Assembly: GCF_016765675.1 (NCBI RefSeq)
Contig: NZ_JAESWB010000181.1
Location: forward strand, 1-64,000
DNA: 64,000 nt
Direction of reading: 5' to 3'
DNA from: Neobacillus paridis
GTDB taxonomy: Bacteria; Bacillota; Bacilli; Bacillales; Cytobacillaceae
The position numbers and the translations under genes are program-made. The notes under the pieces were generated by a model that saw only the letters and a program-made list of their open reading frames with translations, ran no database searches and was not told the DNA's origin. Shown in pieces: positions 57,268 through 64,000 of the stretch (the stretch's first letter is position 1; every line of letters starts with the position of its first letter).

Positions 57268-57501
57268 TTAGCCCCCGCTGACAGGTGGGATCAACGCGAT
57301 CTCATCGCCATCGCGGATCACTTCATCATTGGGAGCAAACTCTTCATTCATCGCCGTCATCACCGTCTCCAGTCTGGGGAGATCGTACTTTGCCGCCAAT
57401 TCTGCCTTCAGCTCCGCGACAGTTTTGCCGCTCGCATCGACCATTATAAACTCCTCGCCGACCACATCGCGTAAGTGGGCGAAAAATAGCACTTTATTCA
57501 T
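57268..57501 (-). CDS. moaD: Molybdopterin synthase small subunit
   Basis: A 77-residue ubiquitin-fold sulfur carrier ending in the functional Gly-Gly (PPVSGG), which carries thiocarboxylate sulfur for molybdopterin. Start MNKVLFFAHLRDVVG at 57501 overlaps the end of moaE by eight bases and follows AGGTGA. Confidence 0.94.
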   Translation of the reverse strand: MNKVLFFAHLRDVVGEEFIMVDASGKTVAELKAELAAKYDLPRLETVMTAMNEEFAPNDEVIRDGDEIALIPPVSGG

Positions 57502-57961
57502 CGAAATCACCTGCCTCTGGTTTTCCGCTCGGATAAGCGGCCGTTTCCAACTGATTGCCGACCCACTCTTCGCCGTTCTCCCAGTGTTCTTTTTTCCAAA
57601 TTGGAACAATTTCCTTTATCCGTTCGATTGCATAGCGGTTGGCCTCATAAGCATCCGCACGATGTGGGGTGGACACGGCAATGACCACCGCCACATCGGT
57701 AATATCAAGGCGACCAATCCGATGGGTAATCGCCGCCTTGGCTCCCGACCAGCGCTGCTCAATCTCGGCACCAATTTGGGCAAGCTTTTTCACTGCCATA
57801 GCTTCATAGGCTTGATACTCCAAAAATAATGTTTTCTTTCCACCGGTTAATTCCCGGACGGTTCCGATAAAGGTCGTAATCGCCCCTGCTTCCCGCCGGA
57901 CTACCTTGTCTATCACCGCCTGAATGTTAATCGGTTCCTTTGAAATTTCATAAAACGTCAA
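57494..57961 (-). CDS. moaE: Molybdopterin synthase large subunit
   Basis: The catalytic subunit converts precursor Z to molybdopterin. With TTG 57961 as start it is 155 residues; a GTG at 57970 overlapping the mobA stop is the alternative. AGAGGTGA favours the TTG. Conserved parts are GAITTFIGTVRE (near 27-38), RIGRLDITDVAVVIAVSTPHR and the catalytic lysine region PIWKKEHWENGEEWVG. Part of a moaD-moaE-mobA set. Confidence 0.93.
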   Translation of the reverse strand: MTFYEISKEPINIQAVIDKVVRREAGAITTFIGTVRELTGGKKTLFLEYQAYEAMAVKKLAQIGAEIEQRWSGAKAAITHRIGRLDITDVAVVIAVSTPHRADAYEANRYAIERIKEIVPIWKKEHWENGEEWVGNQLETAAYPSGKPEAGDFDE

Positions 57962-57966
57962 TGATT

Positions 57967-58566
57967 TCACCTCTTTAAGCCCAGCTTTTTAGCAGCCTCA
58001 TAGTCTTGGGGTTCATTCATATTGAAAAAAAACCGCTCTAAATCTACATTAGCAAAGTCAGCCAGATCTTTTTCAGTTACGTAATGGACTACTAAGCGGT
58101 CAAGCAAGTAGTTCATGCTTCGTTTCCCGTGCTCAATACATTTCGCTGCATTATCAGCAATTTCCTTTTTATAAACAGCAAATAATGGTTGGGGCTTGCC
58201 GTTGATAACCGGGACCACCGCATCACCGCCACGGTATTGCTCGACCAGCAACCTGCTAAGCTTGGCCGAGACAAACGGCATATCGCAGGCAACAACAAGA
58301 TTTACCTTACGGGCACTCGCCTTTAAGCCCGCATGAAGTCCAGCAAGCGGCCCCATACCAGGATAATCATCGCTGACCATTTTTATGCCAAGAAACTCAT
58401 ATGCCTTTGGATCGTTTGTTACCAGAATGATATCATGAAAGCTATTTCGCAGTTCATCTCTAATTCTCTCAACATTCATTTTATCATTTATTTTTAAAAG
58501 GGCCTTATTGGTCCCCATCCTGCTAGACTTCCCACCCGCTAAAATAATGGCAGCAGCCTCGTTCAT
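57967..58566 (-). CDS. mobA: Molybdenum cofactor guanylyltransferase
   Basis: MobA links GMP to molybdopterin, making the bis-MGD form used by DMSO-reductase-family enzymes such as nitrate reductase. The 199-residue nucleotidyltransferase has IILAGGKSSRMGTNKALL (near 6-23) and VVACDMPFVS. ATG 58566 has AAGGAAGG seven bases upstream. The presence of MobA suggests a molybdoenzyme elsewhere, in line with the anaerobic-type genes at the right end. Confidence 0.9.
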   Translation of the reverse strand: MNEAAAIILAGGKSSRMGTNKALLKINDKMNVERIRDELRNSFHDIILVTNDPKAYEFLGIKMVSDDYPGMGPLAGLHAGLKASARKVNLVVACDMPFVSAKLSRLLVEQYRGGDAVVPVINGKPQPLFAVYKKEIADNAAKCIEHGKRSMNYLLDRLVVHYVTEKDLADFANVDLERFFFNMNEPQDYEAAKKLGLKR

Positions 58567-58586
58567 AGCCACACCTTCCTTCTTTT

Positions 58587-58625
58587 GGTGTCAGGCACCA
58601 TGTGAAAAATTCACATACCGGCACC
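58587..58625. repeat. DR2 element between mobA and the purine permease
   Basis: GGTGTCAGGCACCATGTGAA pairs with TTCACATACCGGCACC: the version with the TGTGAA/TTCACA arm and no GGACAC tail. Confidence 0.75.
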
Positions 58626-58626
58626 C

Positions 58627-59907
58627 TTAACCAAAGATAAAATAAAGCAGAAATAATAAAGCGATGATATACATGGCTGGTGTTGTTTCGTCTTGGCGGC
58701 TGGTGGCCCATTTGACGATGGGATAGGCGATGAAGCCAAATGCGATTCCGTTGGCAATGCTAAAGGTCAGCGGCATGAGGACGATCATCAGGTAGGCCGG
58801 GAAAGCCTCAGTAAAGTCATCCAGCGGTACTTCCTTTAAACTTTGAATCATCATACAGCCTACAATGATGAAAACCGGTGCAATCGCGGCATTGGGAATA
58901 ATCTTAAATAACGGAATCAAGAACAGCGCCGGGATAAATAACAAGCCAGCCGTCAGAGATGTCAATCCGGTTTTTCCCCCGGAAGCGATTCCCGTTGCTG
59001 ATTCGGCAGCCGTCGTCGTTGGACTTGAGCCGAACAGCCCGGCAGCGAGAACGGATATCGCATTCGCCTGAAACGCTTTCCGGAACTTTTCCTTATCCGG
59101 CAGCATCCCCAGCTGTGCTCCCATATTTTCAAAAATAATCACCATTGACAGCGCAAATACCGCCGTCCAAAAATCGACCGAGCTAATCCCGCTGAAATCC
59201 AAGGCTAGGAACACTTCCCGGTAGCTGCTAAAAGAAATACTAAAATCACGCAGCTGAGAAAAGTCGACAATACCAAACATCGCACCAATGGCCGTACCAA
59301 CGATCATCGCAATTAAAAAGTTCCCCTTTACATTGCGCAAAAACAGCGGCAGCAAAACGGCCAAGGTCAAAATCGTTGTCAACGTATGGGGATCATGTAA
59401 GTTTCCTAAGGTAACAAACGTCCCTTTACTGGCTATAATCAAGCCGCCATTTTTCAATCCAAGAAAAGCAATAAAAAAACCAATCCCTGCTGTAATCGCA
59501 TGCACCATCGACTTAGGAATCGCGGCAGCTAAATAGACCGCTCCCTTTGTCATCGCCGTCATCGAAAACACAATGCCGGCCAGAAAAACGGCCGCAAGCG
59601 CCTGCTGCCATGAGAGTCCAAAAGCTAACACAAGCGTGTAAACGAAAAAGGCGTTATCACCCATTCCCGGAATGATGATCAGCGGTGAATTCGCCCAAAG
59701 TGCCATCAACAGACAGCCTAAACAGGCACAGATGACCGTTGCAATCGTAACCGCCTCATACGGCATCCCGGCCGTTCGCAAAATCACTCCATTAATAACA
59801 ATAATATAGGCAACCGTCATAAACGAAGTTAATCCGGCAATGACCTCCGTCCGTATTGTGGTATTCTCCGCTGGAAGCCGGAATACCTTCTGCCAATATT
59901 GATTCAA
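58627..59907 (-). CDS. NCS2/AzgA-type purine permease
   Basis: A 426-residue transporter with about 12-14 TM helices. The signature region GLTSFMTVAYIIVIN (near 25-39), GMGDNAFFVYTLVLAFGLSWQQALAAVFLAG, and SPTTTAAESATGIASGGKTGLTSL (near 283-306) place it with guanine/hypoxanthine or adenine permeases (PbuG/PbuO). Start is TTG 59907 after AAAGGAGAG. I found no purine riboswitch in its leader. Confidence 0.9.
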   Translation of the reverse strand: MNQYWQKVFRLPAENTTIRTEVIAGLTSFMTVAYIIVINGVILRTAGMPYEAVTIATVICACLGCLLMALWANSPLIIIPGMGDNAFFVYTLVLAFGLSWQQALAAVFLAGIVFSMTAMTKGAVYLAAAIPKSMVHAITAGIGFFIAFLGLKNGGLIIASKGTFVTLGNLHDPHTLTTILTLAVLLPLFLRNVKGNFLIAMIVGTAIGAMFGIVDFSQLRDFSISFSSYREVFLALDFSGISSVDFWTAVFALSMVIIFENMGAQLGMLPDKEKFRKAFQANAISVLAAGLFGSSPTTTAAESATGIASGGKTGLTSLTAGLLFIPALFLIPLFKIIPNAAIAPVFIIVGCMMIQSLKEVPLDDFTEAFPAYLMIVLMPLTFSIANGIAFGFIAYPIVKWATSRQDETTPAMYIIALLFLLYFIFG

Positions 59908-60002
59908 CTGAATATCTCTCCTTTGGAGGCAACAACCAATAGTAGGGGATCAGGATAGCCTCCCTTCATTCTCGCTCTCCTATCATTATAAAATTTATCC
60001 CA

Positions 60003-60137
60003 CCTTAACGGGCAGTAAGACCCCCACATCGATAGTCCAAGTCTACAAGAAATCTAGGTGGGGGATCAACTGCCCGTAAAGGTCCGATTAGTTCAACTAA
60101 CCACCAGTGGGGGGATGAAGAACCCCCACACTGATGG
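60003..60137. repeat. Composite double-hairpin element upstream of pdxK
   Basis: Hairpin 1: CCTTAACGGGCAGT (60003-60016) with ACTGCCCGTAAAGG (60069-60082), and inside it CCCCCAC / GTGGGGG. Hairpin 2: CCACCAGTGGGGGG (60101-60114) with CCCCCACACTGATGG (60123-60137). It lies in the 324-base divergent gap; function unknown. Confidence 0.75.
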
Positions 60138-60231
60138 AAGTTTCACTTTATCATGCATCATTTCTGTTAATTTTTTTCAAATGATTTATAATAAAAATGA
60201 ATTGAAGCAGATTTTCAGGAGGTTTTACATA

Positions 60232-61044
60232 ATGGCGATTAAAAAAGTATTGACCATTGCCGGCTCGGATACCAGCGGTGGCGCCGGACAGCAGGCAGAT
60301 TTAAAAACATTCCAGGAGCTGGGCGTTTATGGAATGACCGCCCTGACATGTATCGTGACGATGGATCCAAACGGCTGGCATCATCGTGTTGATCCAATTG
60401 CTGTCGACCTAGTTGAAAAACAACTGGAAACGGTCCTCTCAGTTGGCATTGACGGTATGAAGACGGGCATGCTTGGAACGGTGGATATCATCGAACTGGT
60501 GGCCAGAAAAATGGATGAGCACAAATTAGAGCGCGTCGTCATTGACCCTGTAATGGTATGTAAAGGCGAAGACGAAGTGCTCAATCCGGAAACGGCTGAC
60601 GCCATGCGTGAACTGCTCGTCCCACGGGCTTTAGTGGTAACTCCAAACCTGTTTGAATCAGGTCAGCTTGCCGGAATGAAAACACCGAAAACATTGGATG
60701 AAATGAAGCAGGCGGCTGCGAAAATCCACGATTTAGGGGCCAAAAATGTTCTCATCAAAGGCGGCAGCAAGCTGCAAACAGAGGAAAAATCACTTGACCT
60801 TCTATATGATGGAAAAGAATTCAAAGTATATGAATCAGACAAAATCGACACAACCTATACCCATGGTGCCGGCTGTACCAATTCAGCGGCGATTGCAGCG
60901 GAACTTGCTAAAGGGAAATCAGTCAACGAGGCTGTGCAAGTTTCCAAAGACTTTGTCTCTGCCGCGATCTCGCAAGGCTTCCGCTTAAATCAATACGTCG
61001 GTCCTACCTGGCATGGCGCTTATCGCAGCGGATTAACTAAGTAA
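60232..61044 (+). CDS. pdxK: Pyridoxine/pyridoxal kinase (ThiD-like PdxK)
   Basis: A ribokinase-fold kinase. The 270-residue protein aligns with B. subtilis PdxK (ywdB), which was first annotated ThiD: TIAGSDTSGGAGQQADLKTF (near 8-27), VIDPVMVCKGEDEVL, and THGAGCTNSAAIAAELAKG with the dual cysteine/aspartate-type active site. It phosphorylates pyridoxal/pyridoxine, possibly HMP. ATG follows TCAGGAGGT. Confidence 0.9.
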   Translation: MAIKKVLTIAGSDTSGGAGQQADLKTFQELGVYGMTALTCIVTMDPNGWHHRVDPIAVDLVEKQLETVLSVGIDGMKTGMLGTVDIIELVARKMDEHKLERVVIDPVMVCKGEDEVLNPETADAMRELLVPRALVVTPNLFESGQLAGMKTPKTLDEMKQAAAKIHDLGAKNVLIKGGSKLQTEEKSLDLLYDGKEFKVYESDKIDTTYTHGAGCTNSAAIAAELAKGKSVNEAVQVSKDFVSAAISQGFRLNQYVGPTWHGAYRSGLTK

Positions 61045-61053
61045 TGATATAAA

Positions 61054-61086
61054 CGGTGTCCCTTTTCTAAGGGCGCCTTTTTTTCT
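61054..61086 (+). terminator. Terminator of pdxK
   Basis: GGTGTCCCTT pairs with AAGGGCGCC around TTCT, followed by seven T. Confidence 0.88.
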
Positions 61087-61181
61087 TCCACCAAAGCATT
61101 GATTTCGCATTTTCTTATTAATTTTAGTATGATAATTACATTATAAATTTTAACTGTTGTAAAGGGAAGGAGGAGCGGAAA

Positions 61182-61529
61182 ATGGAAGTTGTTGACGTGA
61201 ATCGCGTGCAGGAAGCGATTAACCAACTAGCCAACAAAGATGTCTATATCCATCTGGAAACAACAAATGGTGCCTATGCATCCCACTATGATCAAACCTT
61301 TTTTTCCGCCGGCGCCTATATCCGTAATGCCCTTGTCCGCTATGAAATAGGTAAGATCACCGGCGACGGTCCTTACCGGGTCGGTCTAAAAATTAACCTT
61401 GGCTGGGTCTACGCTGAAGGGATTACCCATTTTGAAATGGATCCACAAGGAAGACTGCTACTCGCCGGCCACGATTATAAAGGCAAGCTGGCCGTTGCCC
61501 TGGAAATCAGCACGACGCCGTTTGACTAA
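61182..61529 (+). CDS. yojF: DUF1806 family protein YojF
   Basis: A 115-residue single-domain beta-rich protein (MEVVDVNRVQEAINQLANKDVYIHLETTNGAY, VGLKINLGWVYAEGITHFEMD). Function unknown, but it precedes bshB2 in B. subtilis as here, 71 bases apart. RBS AAGGAGGAGCGG. Confidence 0.88.
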   Translation: MEVVDVNRVQEAINQLANKDVYIHLETTNGAYASHYDQTFFSAGAYIRNALVRYEIGKITGDGPYRVGLKINLGWVYAEGITHFEMDPQGRLLLAGHDYKGKLAVALEISTTPFD

Positions 61530-61600
61530 ACTCATAAAGGTATCAGTTCCACTTGAAAAATGGCTCAACTCTGTTTGAATCACCGGAAAGGAGAATGGTT

Positions 61601-62272
61601 ATGAAAAAAGAACGCCATGTCCTCGTCGTGTTCCCACACCCGGATGATGAAGCCTTCGGGGTATCTGGAACAATTGCGACTCATATAAAAAATGGCACAC
61701 CGGTCACCTACGCCTGCTTAACCCTAGGCGAAATGGGACGTAATATGGGGAATCCTCCATTTACGAACCGGGAGGAACTGCCGAAAATCAGGAAAAAAGA
61801 ATTAATGGAAGCAGCCCGCACATTAGGAATTCAAGACCTGAGGATGATGGGCCTTCGCGATAAAACCATTGAATTTGAAGACGACGATAAAATGACCAAT
61901 TTGATTTCCTCGTTAATCGAGGAACTGAATCCATCACTGGTTATTACCTTTTATCCCGGCTATGCTGTTCACCCTGACCACAATGCCACTGGGGCGGCCG
62001 TCATCCGCGCGGTGGAAAAAATGCCCGCTGCCGCAAGGCCGACCGTACACTGTGTTGCATTCTCCAACGATTGTGTCGAAAAGCTTGGAGAAGCTGATAT
62101 TATCAATAACATAACACCGGTGAATGAACTGAAGCTGGCCGCGATCAAGGCGCACCGCTCACAGACCGAGGCAACGCTCGCTGACATGGAGGAAAAATTG
62201 AAAAATCAGGATCCACAAGTGATGGTCTGGCTCAACAATGAGCGGTTCTGGACCTATAAATTTGATAAGTGA
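61601..62272 (+). CDS. bshB2: Bacillithiol biosynthesis deacetylase BshB2
   Basis: This zinc hydrolase deacetylates GlcNAc-malate during bacillithiol synthesis (or bacillithiol conjugates). The 223 residues have PHPDDEAFG (metal motif, near 12-20) and AVHPDHNATGAAV (near 121-133). ATG 61601 has AAAGGAG seven bases upstream; an ATG two codons earlier is too close. Follows yojF as in B. subtilis. Confidence 0.93.
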   Translation: MKKERHVLVVFPHPDDEAFGVSGTIATHIKNGTPVTYACLTLGEMGRNMGNPPFTNREELPKIRKKELMEAARTLGIQDLRMMGLRDKTIEFEDDDKMTNLISSLIEELNPSLVITFYPGYAVHPDHNATGAAVIRAVEKMPAAARPTVHCVAFSNDCVEKLGEADIINNITPVNELKLAAIKAHRSQTEATLADMEEKLKNQDPQVMVWLNNERFWTYKFDK

Positions 62273-62396
62273 AAATTCGCCGACTGGCGATTCCGTAAGG
62301 ACGGATCATGAGGCGCAGTTGAACTTATGCTTTCCCATTAGTCCATCATGCAGCGCAAAGAATGAAAATAGTTATACTTTCATGGTAGTTAAAAAA
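62271..62396 (+). repeat. DR1 dispersed element, copy I (long form)
   Basis: TTCGCCGACTGGCGATTCC, then GGATCATGAGGCGCAGTTGAA, then TAGTCCATCATGCAGCGC and ATAGTTATACTTTCATGG, ending TAGTTAAAAAA. The 3' module is in the same orientation as in copy C. Confidence 0.8.
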
Positions 62397-62446
62397 TGAC
62401 GCGTGCCGATTTCGCACACGTCATTTTTTCTTCGCTGTAGAAAGGT

Positions 62447-62593
62447 ATCTTCACTAATTTTGGCGATATCTACACTGTTTGTGACGATATCTACACTATT
62501 TGACCAGATAGCTACACTTTTTGTGACAATATCTACACTTTCTGGCCAGATATCTACACTTTTGCAGCGGATAGTTACAATCCACTGTTCCAG
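62447..62593. repeat. 21-bp phased array, core ATCTACACT
   Basis: Cores start at 62447, 62468, 62489, 62510, 62531, 62552 and 62573: seven units exactly 21 bp apart. With DR1 copy I it fills the 339-base convergent gap and ends about 20 bases before the Crp/Fnr gene stop. Confidence 0.92.
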
Positions 62594-62611
62594 CCGTCGC
62601 AACAAATTACC

Positions 62612-63355
62612 TCAATACCCGTGATGCGCCAATGTGCACAGCTTGCACCAGTCGAGGATGACAATTTTTCGTGATTTCATCTCAATCAATTCATCCTTGC
62701 GCAGCTTCGAAAATACGCGGCTGACGCTTTCCCGGGTCGTCCCCACCACCGTTGCAAACTCCTGGACCGTCAAGGGGATTTCAATCCCCCAGCGCTTCCC
62801 GTCAGTATTAAATTTAGCCCCTAAGCGCTGCAGCGTTTTCACCGTTTTCGCATACACATCGAGCAAGGCCACATCGCGCAGCTGTCCGGTCATTTCCCTT
62901 AAGGCATCGCTCATATAGCGGACCAGTTGCAGCGCCAGTTCCGGATAATCAGCAAGATCTTTCTCCAGCTCCTGCTTGTCCAAAAACAAAATCTTACCGT
63001 TCTCCAGCATCGTTGCCGTGGCCGGATAGCACTCAGCATTATTGGTAAACAGACAGGCCTCGGCAAAAATGTCGCCCTGCTGCTTCATACAAACAATAAT
63101 TTCATTGCCGTTTTCATCCCGCTTCGTCAGCTTGACCGCTCCGGAAAAAATGAAATAAACCCCTTTTGCCACTTCATCCTCGGCAATAATCTGCGTTCCC
63201 TTTTTGAACTCAAAGGTTTGAATCCGCCTTTCAATGACCGCAAGCGAAGCAGCTGATAACTCTTTAAAAATTACAATCTTGCGCAGCAAATCCGCTTTAT
63301 TCAGCTCCCGATAAACTGCCAAATTCTCGTCCTGCAAGTAGTTGATTTGGACCAA
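62612..63355 (-). CDS. Crp/Fnr family transcriptional regulator
   Basis: A 247-residue regulator with an N-terminal cyclic-nucleotide-binding-like beta barrel (KGTQIIAEDEVAKGVYFIFSGAVKLTKRDENGNEIIV) and a C-terminal HTH (LTVQEFATVVGTTRESVSRVFSKLRKDELIEM). TTG 63355 is favoured by AAGGTGG; the frame is open to ATG 63394 and 63388 without RBS. No N-terminal cysteine cluster; the C-terminus has CKLC, so Fnr-like iron-sulfur sensing is possible. It diverges from the cytochrome gene. Confidence 0.85.
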   Translation of the reverse strand: MVQINYLQDENLAVYRELNKADLLRKIVIFKELSAASLAVIERRIQTFEFKKGTQIIAEDEVAKGVYFIFSGAVKLTKRDENGNEIIVCMKQQGDIFAEACLFTNNAECYPATATMLENGKILFLDKQELEKDLADYPELALQLVRYMSDALREMTGQLRDVALLDVYAKTVKTLQRLGAKFNTDGKRWGIEIPLTVQEFATVVGTTRESVSRVFSKLRKDELIEMKSRKIVILDWCKLCTLAHHGY

Positions 63356-63443
63356 AATTGCCACCACCTTTTCAAAAGAAATCCTCATTATCACTAAAAC
63401 ACTTTAGATTAGCCTCTATTATAATGACCTGTCTCCAAAAATG

Positions 63444-63459
63444 AGTGACATAGCTCACA
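63444..63459. promoter_or_regulatory. Crp/Fnr-type palindrome near the regulator gene
   Basis: AGTGACATAGCTCACA matches TGTGA-N6-TCACA with one mismatch. It could serve autoregulation. Confidence 0.65.
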
Positions 63460-63576
63460 AAAAGGAATCCTCCCTACATAAATATACATTTCAAAAAAAG
63501 TTCATTTTTTCAAACCAGCTTTGTTAATAATTTTTTCATAGCCCCTTCACAAAATTTTCATAAATACCAGAACTAG

Positions 63577-63592
63577 TGTGATTCCCATCACA
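63577..63592. promoter_or_regulatory. Perfect Crp/Fnr-type palindrome before the cytochrome gene
   Basis: TGTGATTCCCATCACA is an exact TGTGA-N6-TCACA site, 62 bases before the cytochrome GTG, a distance compatible with activation. Confidence 0.8.
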
Positions 63593-63653
63593 CTTCACCG
63601 GAATAGCGAAGTCTAGGATGAAAATGTTCATACCTAGAAAAGGAGGGGAAAAG

Positions 63654-64000
63654 GTGAAAAAATCAATTATTAGTTTTGTGATTAGTTTAGTCATTGGCTT
63701 TGGGCTTGGCTACCTCGTCTTTGATGTCCTGATTGGGAACTCCAGTCATGAAGCACAGACAGCACAAACCGGTCCAAAAGACAAAGCAGCCACAACTGAA
63801 AAAAGCAGCACCTCGACGGAACCAGCCGCCAAAACCGTTGCCGCTGACGAGGACAACATCCTAAATAAAAAGGGCTGCCTAGGCTGTCACAGCGTGGAAT
63901 CCCTTAATCTACAAGGCGGGCAAGTAGGTCCCGACCTATCCAAGGCTTATGTCAATGTGGAAGGGAAACACGGCAAGCCGATTGAAGAATTCCTGAAAAA
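63654..64000 (+). CDS. Membrane-anchored c-type cytochrome, cut by window end
   Basis: The first 115 codons are visible. An N-terminal hydrophobic anchor (ISFVISLVIGFGLGYLVFDVLIG) is followed by a Ser/Thr/Ala/Lys-rich linker and a heme c motif GCLGCHS (CXXCH). GTG start follows AAAGGAGGGG. Small cytochromes of this kind occur at the head of nos, nor or nitrite reductase clusters in Bacillaceae; the next genes are outside the window, so the partner enzyme is not known. Confidence 0.9.
   Translation, partial: MKKSIISFVISLVIGFGLGYLVFDVLIGNSSHEAQTAQTGPKDKAATTEKSSTSTEPAAKTVAADEDNILNKKGCLGCHSVESLNLQGGQVGPDLSKAYVNVEGKHGKPIEEFLK

Noticed and set aside
59908..60002. Purine riboswitch before the purine permease
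   Set aside because: No match to the conserved junction and loop motifs could be found, and the leader is short.

Overview
The window reads as a chromosomal segment of a spore-forming, low-to-mid GC Firmicute of the Bacillaceae. The evidence is the gene order, which follows the Bacillus subtilis glyA-to-pta region (ywl, ywk, ywj, ywh, ywf and ywd genes), together with sporulation genes (spoIIR, spo0F, sspH, pbpG, rsfA, gerQ), A/G-rich ribosome binding sites and frequent GTG/TTG starts. The genus cannot be fixed from sequence alone; the fused isobutyryl-CoA mutase and the style of intergenic repeats suggest a Neobacillus- or Mesobacillus-like species (inference). No rRNA, tRNA, CRISPR array, prophage or complete insertion sequence was found.

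Layout. 0.2-9.2 kb: glyA, ywlG, rpiB, ywlE, mntP, ywlC, a GNAT gene, spoIIR, prmC and prfA, all on the minus strand, with a DnaA-box cluster in front of the GNAT gene. 9.5-20.8 kb: a spore lipoprotein, tdk, rpmE, rho, glpX, murZ, tal, fbaA, spo0F, ywjG (plus strand) and pyrG. pyrG has a textbook reiterative-transcription leader (promoter, GGGCTC start, attenuator). 21.0-33.9 kb: rpoE, a small membrane protein, and a fatty-acid/branched-acid degradation block read from fadF through thiolase, hydroxybutyryl-CoA dehydrogenase, two acyl-CoA dehydrogenases and a TetR regulator to icmF. FadR-like operators sit at the fadF and thiolase promoters. 34.2-43.8 kb: cardiolipin synthase, sspH, ywiB, speB-speE, pbpG, ywhD, ywhC, ywhB and ywgA. 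44-51.8 kb: ywfO, a DUF1450 gene, rsfA, lipL, pta, hemQ, gerQ, ywdK and ywdI. 52-57.2 kb: a Fur-box-flanked iron module, a ferredoxin/flavodoxin reductase diverging from a siderophore ABC transporter. 57.3-60 kb: molybdopterin genes moaD, moaE, mobA and a purine permease. 60.2-62.3 kb: pdxK, yojF, bshB2. 62.6-64 kb: a Crp/Fnr regulator diverging from a c-type cytochrome cut by the window edge, with Fnr-type palindromes between them.

The most unusual content is between the genes. (1) A dispersed element (called DR1 here) has nine copies, all on the plus strand, built from a hairpin-rich 5' module and an exchangeable 3' module that is inverted in one copy. (2) About ten intergenic arrays repeat a 9-12 bp core at an almost perfect 21-bp pitch. 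Most arrays have their own core, and all lie directly 3' of a minus-strand gene. Two further arrays have a 51-52 bp pitch. (3) A short palindromic element family around GGTGCCTGACACC (DR2) has one copy inserted in frame in prmC. These three systems are the best candidates for undescribed biology here.
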